A DNA stretch of 64,000 bases. Origin: Pholiota molesta. Taxonomy: Eukaryota; Basidiomycota; Agaricomycetes; Agaricales; Strophariaceae. Under the pieces are notes generated by a model. The model did not search any database. It was not told the origin of the DNA and worked only from the letters and a program-made list of their open reading frames with translations. Made by a program: the position numbers and the translations under genes. The stretch spans positions 1,426,001-1,490,000 of the forward strand of contig JACGCK010000001.1 of assembly GCA_014925825.1 (NCBI GenBank). The letters run 5' to 3'. Positions 10,678-22,281 of the stretch are shown in pieces; positions within the stretch are counted from its first letter, which is position 1; the number at the start of each line of letters is the position of its first letter.

Positions 10678-12317
10678 TCACGTCCCCCGCAGTGAGAACA
10701 CATACTCGATGTGCGGCTGCAGCGTCCGCAGCGACTCCCGGATCGACACATCATTCCATGCTCGGCTGATTTCCTCCAGATTCTCCATCGCCACCTCCCA
10801 GTCCTTTCGACTCCATTCCCGTCCCGTCCGTGACCCTGCTACACCTTTCGTGTATGCTTTCAGCAGAAATACCTCTGGTCGAGGATTGCGAATCGTCACA
10901 GGCACTGGTGCTCGATCAGCCAGGAAAGCTACGCATTCCGCAGTGCTCCATTCCGTGTAAGGGCGTCGCCGGGGTGCATAGCGTGACATGTTCGCCTCTT
11001 CTTCAGGCGTACTCCGTTGGCGAACTTCATCGCCCCCGACTTTTCCAACCAGCTCCATGAGCAGTCGAGAGAAGTGGTCAATAATGGCTTCGTGAAGCAT
11101 ACTGATCGGGTGCTGGGGTGGAGTTCTTGAATTTAATGGACCTTCGTCATCACAGCCATGCTATCATCATCATCCACCAAATGCAACACATCGCTGCGCG
11201 TGTTTTTGTAGCTTTCTTTATAGCTTTTAAAGTGTTCCAAATCCACATTGTTGCCGTATATGTTGCGGGCAATGTCCCGGCTGCTCCCATATCGTGATGG
11301 TGTTATTGTTAGAATTTCTGTGAATGAATAGATACTCAGAGGACTTGCTCATTCCAATGCGCATTCATGACACTTACTCTGGGTCTGACATGCTATGCAA
11401 AGGTTGTTATCTGCGCTGAACAGCACCGTTGGTCGTTGCCGATTGAAATATAGGCAACAATCAAGAATGAGATTATCATTGAACATCCCCGAACTTGATA
11501 TCTGTTCTTCTTTCGTCAGATATGATCGTGGATTGCAGCCTAGGAGGTTGACTACTCACTTCCTTGGGTTCTTTGATTTTCCAATTTCGCGTTGATTTGC
11601 AGGTCTCCTCTTGGGCCTGACCTTTGACAGATCTTCTCTCCTTTATCTTCGTGAGTAGCCAAGCGGTGGCTCTACGGGCAAACCACGCCAAGCCGTCCCG
11701 ATTCTTCTGTCTAATGGACTTGCGATAAATTCAAAAGGCAAAAAGTACAGAAACAATCACATTGGACGCACCCATCAAGTTCGTAAATCACTGCGCCCGG
11801 AACTACAACAATGACAGGTAAGGACTGTTTCTCAACATCGTCGACAAATTGTGCGAGCACCTCGAAATGGTGCAGAAGTATGTTGGTGTCTAAAACAAGA
11901 AAAATGGCGAGTTCAGAAAGAGGCGCCTATAACCAAGGGTTGAGTTAGAAACTGATGCATACATGATATCGAAAATTTGGAGTACGCACCTTCATTTCCA
12001 CATCTTCATTAGCAAGATGGTCGAATTGTTCTAGTGCTTGATGAAGGTATATGTCTCCGGGATCGCGTCCTTTGCAACTGTAAGAACGAGGACATACTGT
12101 GGTCGGTTTGCGGCATCTGTCTCAAGACTCACCAACTGGAAACGCCGCCATTGCGCGATATGCGTTGGGAAGAAAGATCTAAGAGGATTGGGGTATCACA
12201 AGCGTCAGAGCAGAAGAAAGAATTGAGCGAAGTTAGATTGTTATAGTCCAGAACAAAAGGTTTATTATTGATTTCCTTTTTTGAGAATAACATGAGCGAA
12301 GACGTCACACAAAGCAC
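10678..12317 (-). CDS. SWT1: SWT1-like PIN-domain endoribonuclease (5' end uncertain)
   Basis: Swt1 is a nuclear endonuclease in mRNA quality control. The PIN core reads LAIFLVLDTNILLHHFEVL with the first catalytic aspartate in LDTN, then VIVVVPGAVIYELDG (intron) QKNRDGLAWFARRATAWLL and RSVKGQAQEETC. A later exon (about 11370-11495) has NLILDCCLYFNRQRPTVLFS and ADNNLCIAC, typical of the PIN C-terminal half. The last exon (stop TGA at 10678) carries EWSTAECVAFLADR and EAIIDHFSRLLMELVGKV, which I join to the PIN exons through a short intron near 11101-11166 of uncertain donor. The start is unsure: 12317 is the outermost ATG in one spliced frame. An equally protein-like frame (QLVSLETDAANRPQYVLVL, about 12080-12140) would join only if one base were missing near 12070. 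Confidence 0.72.
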
Positions 12318-12503
12318 ATCACTTTTATTTCACGACGAATAGAAAAAAAGATGTAATGGTTAATGTTAATTTATTGCGTCTACGATGTATAGAATGACGT
12401 GCAGTAAATACAGATGCGCTGGAAAGTGATAAGCAATGAGTGAGAGTCTGAAAATGCCTGATATCCAAAATGCGTCGAAGAGATAGTAAATAGTAAGTAT
12501 GTA

Positions 12504-14991
12504 TCAACTAGATGGTGCAGCCAACGCCATCTTTTTTAGGGGGGGTGTGCCGTTGGGCGCTTCAGGTACGTTGGAATCACCGTGCTCAACCTTACGCTTA
12601 GTTCCAATAACCTTAGACTCCTGTGTAGGAGATAGCGACGGCGATCTTGATTTGGAAACCCTCATGTGCGCCGGCGGCGATGGTGTCGCCCGGATGGTCA
12701 AAGGTACATTTGATACTGGATGAATTTCAGGGGTGGCTGATCGACTGCCATGGGTCTTTTCACTCCGTAATCTTGCCGCAAGAGTACTCGTGGAAGTTAT
12801 GGCCTCCGCGAAACACGTAGCGTGATAGATCTAATCAGAAGTATGAGAAATGAGCCAAACAACTAGAAATAACAACATACCTTATCGTCCTTCTTAGTTG
12901 CGTTTTTCCATACCCACTCTTCGTCGTCTTCTAGGAATTCTGACTTGAGAATCTCTTTACAAATGGGGCACGATACAAGCTGAGCCTCATCGCCAGGAGG
13001 AACAATAACGTATTGTGCTCGCAATGTGGCTTCCCGTTTAGCAGTCTCAGCAACCACATCAGCTTTTGTAGTCCTAGAGTTGGGACCATCCGTAGGCACA
13101 TGGCCCTTGCTGTCGCTCGAAATTTCTTGAATCCAATCCTATCAAACACGTCAAAATTTTACTTCGATTCTGAGGAAAGATGCACGCACGTCAAGTCCAA
13201 CGAACCAGCTACGATTGTGACCCCTGTCGATGTTTTCATTGGCTTTACGATTTTGTCTAAAATGCATATCGAGGTGATCATCCTGGTTTTTCTTCCCAAG
13301 CGGCGTGTCAGCGAAACGAACACCACATTGTTTACATTGCAAGCCCTGGCGGTCATAAAGAAGTTCTACGATACGGGACGATCTGTCGAAGAAAATCATT
13401 AGCAAAAGTAGATGAAACGAGTTAATGTATCGATAAGTACCGAATTGAATCGAGAGAATTTAAGTTGATACTCTCCGATAAAATAGTGTTTCTATACTCT
13501 CGGATAATTGCTTCAGCTGGATCGACTTCTTTCGGAACATCTACGATTGTTGCTTTTTCATCCGCCGTAGCACCTGCACCGGTGGGGGTCGCACTCGCCG
13601 AAACAACGCCAGCTTTTAGAAGAGTTGAAAGAAGATTGGCAATGTTGTCGGGTGGAACAGTGTAGGTTCCACTGCTACAGGCTTTACGTTAGCGCCGACT
13701 GAATTGAAGGTGAATCTTCGAGTTTGACGGCAGAAGGGGGTCGCTGATAGGGCATCTGAGGGGGAAAGGGGGTTGAGGATGCCAGGTAGGTGCGGGTATT
13801 GGAGGTTGGGGTATAGGCGGTGGTATCGTACTCTTAGCCATATTCCGCAACTGTGACAAGATTTGCTGAAGCTCTTCTTGGGATACTCCTGCTTCTACGT
13901 GCAACCGAAGCTATTAAATCCAATGAATACCAAGTTAAAGAGACATGAGCTTGAATTCGCTGACCTGATGTAGAATAGCTATATGGGTTTGTGATGTTGA
14001 GTCGTAGGGGTTAGCTTGAAGGGCGCGTTCTTTCTGACCAAGAGTGAATTGCAGTTCACTTAGAACCTGGGATTTTGTGATCACACCAGAACCGGAGTAG
14101 AAATTTGTACTCGACTGTAAATGAAGTTTGAGATAGAATATTCAGAAGCTAAAATAAAAAAGAACATACCGATCCCGTCGCACCTCCACCCCATACTCCT
14201 CTCTCGATACTTATCTGTTGTGATACCCCAAATAGCTCTTTACCTGTAGGCGACCCCGTCCTCCAAGTCAAAAGCATTTCTTCCATTTTCCCTCTTGTAT
14301 TGTCATCGACGACAGGATAAGTCTCAAGAAACAGAGAGACAACAAAGGAAGAGAACTGGCGTGCATAGGGGTCATAAACATTCTTCGAGATGGCGTCGAG
14401 AAGATAAAAGGCGGGAGCTTCATCCACGGAGGAACCTATGTACATGACCAAAAATAGAAAATGATGAGTCAGCAATCCGCGGGATGTGTGGGAACATAAT
14501 ACGAAAGAGAATTTGTGAGGCAAAACGACAGAGATTTTTTAGAGGCGACGGGCCATCCTCTCAGGCGTCTGTTTCTCAAATGGGTACTGGTACACTAAAT
14601 ACATAGTAACAAAACCGCCACGTAGAGATTCAACTAAATCGTAGCCGCGTACTCCTTGTCTTCACAGAATGATATCAGGGGATGCATTAAGAACATGACT
14701 CACCCTACGGATATGGGCTTCAAGGCATTGCGCCACAATACCTGCGTAACGCGCACCATCTTGAGCCATCATCGACAGTTGTTGAATTGCGGGCCTTGAA
14801 TTGAATGTGAGTTCAGAGAGGCGAGTACTGAAGTCCCTGCGAAAGCTATCGGCGTCAACTTGGTAAGTGGGTGGGGCTGCGGGCTGCGGAATGGGTTGCG
14901 AGTAATAGTGGTATCCACTTGTTGGTGGGGAAGAATAGCTGGCACCACCGTACGATGGTTGACCGTACAAATGATTAGTGTATAGAGACAT
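12504..14991 (-). CDS. PCF11: Pcf11-like mRNA 3'-end cleavage factor with CID and zinc fingers, one apparent missing base
   Basis: Subunit of cleavage factor IA; links the RNA polymerase II C-terminal domain to cleavage and termination. The start is ATG 14991 (MSLYTNHLYGQPSYGG) and the stop TGA at 12504-12506. The N-terminal CTD-interacting domain reads FRRDFSTRLSELTFNSRPAI, then KNVYDPYARQFSSFVVSLFL. A central Gln/Pro-rich part follows, then a Cys2 finger (LQCKQCGVRF, HLDMHFRQNRK), NRSWFVGLDDW, and a second finger (VSCPICKEI ... YHATCF). The tail is Ser/Pro-rich with RKVEHG and LKKMALA. Inside the CID the exon reads VPPWMKLP and then AFYLLDAISKN only after a one-base shift at the GGG of 14413-14415 (+ strand). 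It diverges from RPL9. Confidence 0.88.
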
Positions 14992-15748
14992 AGTTGTTTA
15001 CTTCGCCTTTGGAAGTCGGAACGCTGACGGTTCGGTCACAGTCTTACCCAACAAAACGTCAGGAGTGAAATGGCAGTCACTGTTACGGCGTAAAAGCGTA
15101 AGACGAAGAACGAAGCGTGTTGGCGATGTTGGATACTCTTTCAAACGTCTCACTCAACGTGTTGCAGAAAACGAAGATGAAAGAAAGCACTCGACTGTGG
15201 TGGTTGAAGGAAAGAGCAAGGTCAACGTAGCACCAAACACATGAATCGAATTCCAACTCCGCCCATTGTCGATGACAAAAATAGTTTGAAAGCTACTCCG
15301 GACCGTGCATCTGTGGCCTCTGCAGCACTCCCTTCGAGTCCCGGCGCAGATGCAATATGCATAAATTTCGATATATGTATCTTGCTCTTGTCTTTAGATA
15401 CAAATAACTCGAAAGGATCTACGAGACCGTAGCGATGGGAAGCTTGACCCAAATATTCTTAAGTAGCAGGCGGGATCTTGATCGGGAATCCTAATCAGGT
15501 TCAATCATTAGATTATGTCAGCGGAAGACTGCAACCCCCTCAACCCATCCACCGGCCACCAACCCACCGTCAAAACATTCGCCCAAGGTGTGTAGCCCTT
15601 ATTATGGTCTCGATATCGCTTCAAATCGCTTCGCACCAACATAAAGGACGGGATACGCCAATTTGGGTGGAGTTGGGAACGTTGGAACCGATGGATGCGA
15701 GACACTGCTTACGGATGGCGTTCTGATGACTTTGCACTTTTCCTCTAG
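14992..15748. other. divergent intergenic region between PCF11 and RPL9, with a 5'-UTR intron
   Basis: Promoters of PCF11 (-) and RPL9 (+). A splice acceptor (TTTTCCTCTAG) sits directly before the RPL9 ATG, and a donor (AAG/GTGTGT, about 15588) lies upstream. This implies an intron of about 160 nt in the RPL9 5' leader, common in ribosomal protein genes. Open frames of 60-90 codons at 15000-15450 on both strands lack conserved composition or a plausible start, so I do not call them. Confidence 0.55.
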
Positions 15749-16488
15749 ATGCGGGACGTCCTCAAAACCGAAGAACTCGAAATCCCTGCCGGCGTTGAGA
15801 TAAGCGTGAAGTCGCGTGTCATCGCCGTTACTGGACCCCGCGGCACTTTGACCAAGAATGTCCGACATGTCGATATGGATATCCGGGTGGTGAAGGGAAA
15901 GACCACTGTGGTCACTCTGGCTGTGTGGCAAGGAGGCAGGAAACATGTTGCTTGCCTGCGCACTATCCGCAGTTTGATTAACAACATGGTTACTGGAGTC
16001 ACCAAGGTAAGTATTAGATCCCTTTTTTATTTGACGAATTAACACTTTGGCAGGGATTCCGTTACAAAATGCGTACCGTGTACGCCCATTTCCCCATCAA
16101 CTGCATCATCCAGGAAAACGGCACCGCAGTTGAGATTCGCAACTTCTTGGGTGAGAAGGTTCGTCAAGCAACTTGTCCTCCCTTGCCTTCATAATTACAA
16201 CGACCTTATTTTCGATAGACCGTGCGACATGTCAACATGTTGTCTGGTGTGGAGGTGTCGGAGTCGAAGGCGCAGAAGGACGAGCTCATTCTGGAGGGCA
16301 ACGATATCGACATGGTTTCTCAATCAGGTATGTGGTCCGAACCTCTATCATAGTGTTGATGGTACTGATACCCATCCCTAGCTGCATCAATCCAGGGTAT
16401 CTGCCGTGTTCGCAACAAGGATATCCGGAAGTTCTTGGATGGTATCTACGTATCAGACAAGGGTACCATCGTCACAGACGATGCTTAA
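15749..16488 (+). CDS. RPL9: 60S ribosomal protein L9 (uL6)
   Basis: Large-subunit ribosomal protein near the sarcin-ricin loop. Exons 15749-16006, 16054-16158, 16219-16327 and 16382-16488 join cleanly in frame. The start [13 protein letters not shown] follows directly after a splice acceptor, so the first exon is untranslated. Family landmarks are [58 protein letters not shown] and [20 protein letters not shown]. The length is normal for the family and no defects are seen. Confidence 0.97.
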
Positions 16489-16662
16489 ATACTCTGATTG
16501 TCCTACTACTACAACGTTCAGACGATTTTTGCACGCTTTCTTTTCATCATATTCCTGCTGGATCTGTGCCAGCCCTGTTATTCACGATCCAACTGTATGA
16601 GCACATGAATATGCATATGCATTATATATCTATGCAAAGCCTACATTGGCATAAGATGGCTG

Positions 16663-17693
16663 ATCAAGGAACGAAAGGAATTTTTGTTCCAACGCGACGT
16701 CGATATGTTCTATATTCATCGCCAAAAAATTTGATCAAAGCATTTTCTTCCGCTGCAGGGGACATGATGTCAATTTAGATGGTTATAGAATGAGCATTAA
16801 AGACATACCTCGAGTTCGATAATAAAAAAATCGCCAGAGTAATATTGAAAACAATATAAATGTTAATGGATTTTGCAGGACCAACTGCGTTCCAAGTGCC
16901 CAGTAATAGAATCCAGCATACGATGGATGCCGAAACCACCTAAATAATTGATTAGCTATTGTTCAGAATGATATTCTGAACTAACTTACCCATAGACACC
17001 ATCAGTTACTAGACGATGAGTGTCTTGTTTGTGAAAAGCGACAGTATGAGAAAAATTAGTTGACGCATGAATCATTGCCGTCGAACGCAACCATTGCCCG
17101 AGAATGACCAAGACAATTCCTATTGCTAGTAAGTATTGCGCTGAAATAGAACCGTGCTATATCATACATACCCAATTGCGAAATATATGGCCATGATTTG
17201 CTTGAAGGTATAAAGTAACGGGTTATAAGGTATTCCGCGAGTGCAGTGCCGTTAGCTATGTGGTACATGGAACCATTATCAAGGAGATAGGCTGTTTATG
17301 AAACGCGGTCTATTGAGCTTGCGATGTAGGCAAAAAGAAAAAGCACACACAGTCAACGCTACACTTCTCGAAGTTCCAGCCTGCCGTTACAGCGAATTCG
17401 GCCCAATGGAAAAAGGCCCATGCAGCAATAAAGAAACCCAGTTGATAGGTTAGAAGCCAAGCAGTTGCAGAAATGTCGTTTATAGCGGTGTATAATCCTA
17501 ACACAAATACACCACCTAGCAAGAATGCGATGGTCGATGAAGCGAGGGGCGTGTTGGGTATATTGCCATGTGGCACGTTTATTGCAGGATTGGTTTCAAG
17601 AGGGTTCGGCGAGATATTGACGCGCTGCCTTATTTTCTGCTCGAAGTCATGGGCGTCGATGGAGGTGCAGTCATGGTGAGGGTATAGAGACAT
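16663..17693 (-). CDS. STE14: protein-S-isoprenylcysteine O-methyltransferase
   Basis: ER membrane enzyme that methylates the C-terminal prenyl-cysteine of CaaX proteins such as Ras and a-factor-type pheromones. The start is ATG 17693 (MSLYPHHDCTSIDAHDF) and the stop TGA at 16663-16665; five exons joined in frame. Hydrophobic helices include TIAFLLGGVFVLGLY and YQLGFFIAAWAFFHWAEFAV. The conserved ICMT end reads GIVLVILGQWLRSTAMIHAS, FSHTVAFHKQDTHRLVTDGV, then WFRHPSYAGFYYWALGTQ with the RHPSY methyl-donor motif, and the tail FFGDEYRTYRRRVGTKIPF. Its start codon is only 97 bp from that of MEF2. In mushrooms this enzyme is needed for maturing lipopeptide mating pheromones (known for the family; not shown here). 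Confidence 0.93.
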
Positions 17694-17790
17694 GTATGTA
17701 TCGCAGACAATAGAGGATGCCAGCTTATGTCACCAGACGCGTCGACCAGGAAATGATCGGAAATCCCAAAACGGCTCCCACTTCCAACTT
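17694..17790. promoter_or_regulatory. compact bidirectional promoter STE14/MEF2
   Basis: Only 97 bp separate the divergent start codons of STE14 (-) and MEF2 (+), assuming MEF2 starts at 17791. An in-frame ATG at 17692 would make the genes overlap, but its extra residues lack presequence character. Confidence 0.55.
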
Positions 17791-20321
17791 ATGTTCTGGT
17801 CAAAATGCCGGTTCAGAGCCATTCACATACCATCTCTCCTTCGTCTATATGCGACGCAGGCCGCCCATGATCCTTCGAAAATACGGAATATGGCTCTCGT
17901 AGCTCATATCGGTACGCCCAAATGACCATCTTGCTAAATCCTTTTTCTGAACTCTCATTAGATTCCGGCAAAACGACTTTGACCGAATCAATCCTCCTAA
18001 AGTCTTCTTATATTTCAGCCTCTGGCACCGTTGACACTGGCAGCACTACCACGGACTTTCTCCCTGTAGAACGCGAGCGTGGTATAACAGTACAATCAGC
18101 AAGCATTCCTGTGCAATGGAAAGACTGGGTCTTCAATCTTGTCGATACCCCAGGACACGCCGACTTCGGAATGGAGGTCGAAAGTGCTAGTCGTGTCGTT
18201 GATGGTGCCGTTGTTCTTATTGACTCCGTCGAAGGAGTAGAATCTCAGACAAAAGGTGTATGGAGGCAACTGGATAGGTGCGTGAAATAGGTGAGATAAT
18301 TGAGGCAAATTCAGACCATATCTAAAATTCTTTATAGATATGGGGTTGGCAGCCGAATTGTATTCCTCAATAAACTGGACAGACCTGGCGCATCCTTCAA
18401 GTCAGCGTTACAATCTTTGCTCAAACACCGTCTACACCCCAATCCTATGCCTTTGACACTTCCCATTGCTTCTTTCAATCCAAAGCACTATGCTGAAGGT
18501 GAACCTGGAATACACGGGTTGGTTGACCTGGTCAGATGGAATGTATGGAAATGGGATGAAGAAGGCAAGGCTTCGTATTTTCCTTTGCCCCGCGATATCG
18601 AAGAGCTTGAGATGACGGACGTTCTGCCAACCTCACATCCGCTTTTGCGCCATCTGTTACCTGCGCGCACCCAACTTCTCGAAAATCTTTCTATGGTCTC
18701 AGAGGAATTCATGGAATCATTGCTAAGCATGCCCACTGATCCATCGGCATATTTGAAGATCGACAGTGCAATTATCCTGCGACACCTTCGACAAGCCTCT
18801 TTGCAAAACCAAGTGCTGCCAGTTTTATGCGGGGCGGCAATGAAGCATGTTGGGACTGACATAGTCATGGACTATGTCGGGGAACTTCTCCCAAGTCCAC
18901 TAGACGTCGTACATGATGTGCAACGAAATAATACACCTGTTCGGCTTCTGGCTTGGAAGGTGAACTGGGACGATAGGAGGGGTTGGATGACTTTGTTCGG
19001 GTCTATTCTGGTAAAGTTGCATTATATCCCTGCAATAACCAATCGACTAATATTTGAATATTTTTCAGGGAAACTAACTCGCCAAAGCGCATTATTGAAC
19101 ACGAATCGCAACCAGAAGGAGAAAGTAGCCAAATTGCTTCTCTTATACGCCTCTGAGGCGAAAGAGGTTGACGAACTTCCTTTCGGATCTATTGGCGTTA
19201 TCCTGGGCCTCAAATATACGCGCACAGGAGATACCCTTGTCCAGGCAGGTGTATCGGAATCCTTCCAATCGGTCATGCGCGACATTACCCCCCCACCAGC
19301 CGTAATATCAGCATCTGTCATTCCCCAGTCACACAGTGATCTGCAGCCTGTCCAAGATGCATTGGAGTCTTTATCCCGTACAGATCCTTCCCTTAGAACA
19401 GACATACAGGAGGGACAGATCTTGGTGCATGGTCTGGGCGCTTTGCATCTTGAAATTGTGGAAGGTCGGTTGCGAGACGAGTGGAAAGTCAACTTCGAGC
19501 TTGGTCGAAGATACGTCAGCTATCGGGAAGCCTTAGGACCTATGGAACCATCTGAGGGATGGAATGTCTGGGAGACGGAAGTCGGAGGGAAATTTATCCA
19601 GCTTAAGATGCCCATCCAGATTCGTCCGCTTGGGTCAGAGGAGAAAGGCGACCCAGTCTGGGATGGCAATTTAGTCCTTGACGATAAAGGCAGGCCTGTA
19701 GGCTCTCCGGAATCGATGCCGGGTTCTCTGGTCGGATATGCTGCTGAAGGTGTCCTCAACGCGCTTTCCAACTCTCCGCATTCATCTCTTCCGATGACTA
19801 ACGTGCATATTACAATCGGGAACATGAAGGAGGTCGGCATCAAAACTCCTACACTTATAACAAGAGCTGCAGCTGCCACAGTTCGAACCCGAATACGACA
19901 AGCTGGAATAGGTGCTATTCTCGAACCATTCGTCTTCCTCAAGATCTCAGTCACCGAGAGCAGTCTGGGTAGAATCGTCAAAGACCTGACGGAACATGGC
20001 GGCGAAGTTCTTGAACTCGGAGACGGCTCAAGTGGGATAGAAGGCAGTGATGACTTATTAGGATATCCGGATGATGGTATATATTCTCCTCCAGAGTGGT
20101 TGTCTCCTTCTGGATCTCCGGATTCCCTCTCCCGCTTTTCTAATTCTCATGTCAAGCGCTCTGTGCAAGGCGTTGCTCCCTTGAGTCAATTTTTGGACTA
20201 TTCCACTAGAATACGCTCTCTATCCGAAGGACATGGTCTTTTTGAGCTTTCAGGTGCAGGTTTTAGAGAGGTATCTGAAGAGCGCAAACTGGAAATTCTG
20301 CGGGAGATTGGTAGAGCTTGA
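17791..20321 (+). CDS. MEF2: mitochondrial ribosome-recycling GTPase EF-G2/Mef2, one apparent missing base
   Basis: Mitochondrial translation GTPase that splits ribosomes after termination. The chosen start, ATG 17791, gives a typical presequence (MFWSKCRFRAIHIPSLLRLY). The G motifs are ALVAHIDSGKTTLTESIL (first intron falls inside HI/D), RERGITVQSASIP, LVDTPGHADFGMEVE and VFLNKLDRPGASFK. EF-G domains III-V follow (IQEGQILVHGLGALHLEIVE, KTPTLITRAAAATVRTRI, PFVFLKISVTE). In domain II the conserved FVRVYSG lies in a different frame from WDDRRGWMT just before it; one base is missing at TTT 18992-18994. A 58-nt intron (19011-19068) follows. Because of the missing base, the genomic frame runs open through this intron, so automated models may keep about 19 intron-coded residues. 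Confidence 0.93.
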
Positions 20322-20467
20322 TTGCATTGTCAGCAGGAATGTACATAGATCATTATTATTCTAATATCTCTTGTCTGACTAGCGGGTTTCATTCCCATAG
20401 ATATGACTTCCTGTCTGATTATATACTATATTCACTGAACATAGACATGTCTGCTATCCAGTATCAT

Positions 20468-21900
20468 TCACAACTCTTTGAACTCATCGGCGTCGCCAAA
20501 AAATACAGACCCATCCATGTCATCATCATCATTTATTGCCCCAGCACGAGAATCACCGATATTGTGCAAAACCTGACTGAATTCCATCATGCCACCCATG
20601 TTGTCTTCATCGTCCGATACTTCAATCGTGTTCAGCACTTTATCAAGGTAAGCTCGATCGACACGGGAACGAGCTTCAACAATCTCGACCTCATCCGGCT
20701 CTTCGGGAAGAAAAAGAGGTGTGTTATGTGCTTTAGCATGGGTAGACACTTGCGTTTCCAAGGTCATTTGGCTGGCCAACCTGGGAGATCCAAGCGAAAG
20801 TGGGAACGGCATGGCCCGGGCTGCGGGCCAAGGTTCGACCACAATGCATAGACATTGACCATAGATGTTGAAACCTTGATACGTGAGGCCGAGGTTTGGT
20901 TTTGGCTTTTCTTCCTCTTCCACAATTTCAAGTTCCAAACTTTCCTCAGGTTCTTCAGTGCGGTTTGCGTCTTCAGTAGCTGGAAGGTATTCTTCATCGC
21001 TCTCGTCCAGATCTTCGTCTCTATTGGTCATTTCGACCTCATCGTCGCTCAGATTATCCGGCACCGTTTGCCGGGCAATTCTTCTCTTCTTGCTTCTGGT
21101 ATCCGTGCTTGACCTATCTTGCGAGGTTTCTTTTCTCTTTCTCCGTTTTCCCTTGGACGTTGTTTGTTTTGGATGAATCGTGGAACTCTTAGGTCGCGAT
21201 GGTGCAAGAGTAAAGTTTCGGGCCTGGCGAACATTTAGAGACCGTATGCAATTGCCATATCAGAGAGCAGAGCAGGGTATGTTGATCATTACCTTTATGA
21301 GAACAGAATGAGGTTCTGTTTTTCGAATAAAGTAACAGAATTGATAGGTATCTGCCACGTTGCTTGAGAACAAAGACAAAAATTCGGGGCAAAGAAATCA
21401 TGACTGACCTCCTCTATGCGTATCCACTGTGGCTTTCTTCTGCGTAGACGACGAGCTACCCGCGATGTCTGCTTCCGCTTTCAATTTGGGCAATATGCTA
21501 GAGAAGTGACCGGTCAATTTGGAGAAATGGAGCAGCTAAAATGCTGACTTCGGACGCAGGTCAGAAAGTACATGTTGTAGAGTCTTGTCCGTCATCCAAT
21601 TGACATGTCGGTCGTCCAAATAAAGCTGATGATAGGCAAAGACGCTGTGTTAAATAATAGCTGGCCCTGAAATTGGTGTATGGACCCACATATATCGGAA
21701 GAACAGTATTTTTGGATATTCGAAGGTAGAATGAATTTCGGGTGGAGTATATCATATTCCAGATAATGTGTAGGTGGTGGGAGTAATGATAGCAGTAAAG
21801 TCTGAGAACTGAGGCCTGAGGTCTGTAGCCTGGACTCGTACAAGATGATGTGATTTCGGAAAGTAGCTTTTAAGTTCGTGGCAGCAAGTCCTGTTAACAC
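20468..21900 (-). CDS. unrecognised acidic, probably nuclear protein (5' end uncertain)
   Basis: I do not recognise the family. Working back from the stop at 20468, four exons join in frame: a helical part (LYLDDRHVNWMTDKTLQHVL, then ILPKLKAEADIAGSSSS), DTYQFCYFIRKTEPHSVLIK, a strongly basic segment (KGKRRKRKETSQDR, RSKKRRIARQ: likely nuclear localisation signals), and a long acidic tail (DEDLDESDEEYLPATED, ESLELEIVEEEE, EVSDDEDNMGG). The alternation of basic and acidic tracts suggests a chromatin or nuclear function, which is inference only. The start was not found: further protein-like frames continue to about 22180 (PIYVGPYTNF, SLSDLNDILNSLSQSSGY) but I could not join them reliably. It converges with MEF2. 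Confidence 0.6.
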
Positions 21901-22281
21901 ACCTATAGCGATTTTTGGAAAGATATGGTTGATAGCCCGAAGACTGAGATAAAGAATTCAGAATGTCATTTAGGTCGCTGAGGCTGATTCTGACCCAATG
22001 GAGTCTGAGTCTCTGACTGTAGTAATTTCCTTAAATGGTTGACGGTGGCATTTGAATTTTGAACAATACTCAGCATCACGTTGGGCTGGTAAAAATGAAT
22101 CGATATTCTGTCAATGAAATGAACGGTTGTATCTATGTCAATAGCATGATAATAAGTGAAGGAATGGTGGTAGTGCATATTAAATATAAGACTGCACAGA
22201 ATCTGTAGCTGTAATAATTTAATTATGGACCGAAGTTATGGCCGATATAGACTGTTGTGAGCTTATGTTCGGGCATCCAAT
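21901..22281. other. region between the unrecognised nuclear gene and EFR3
   Basis: Holds the end of EFR3 transcription and either the promoter or unplaced 5' exons of the downstream gene. Short open frames on the - strand (about 21950-22180) are protein-like in places, but no start or splice pattern could be fixed. Confidence 0.35.

Noticed and set aside
10323..10769. 148-codon Gly/Glu-rich + strand frame
   Set aside because: Antisense to the first exon of the GT32 gene, whose signal anchor and catalytic motifs fix the - strand as coding.
14978..15452. Open frames on both strands between PCF11 and RPL9
   Set aside because: No in-frame ATG with good context on the + strand and no family-like composition. 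The region fits a divergent promoter and a 5'-leader intron.
15602..16045. 147-codon open frame on the - strand
   Set aside because: It lies antisense over the first exon of RPL9, whose + strand reading is a complete ribosomal protein. The - strand product has no conserved features.
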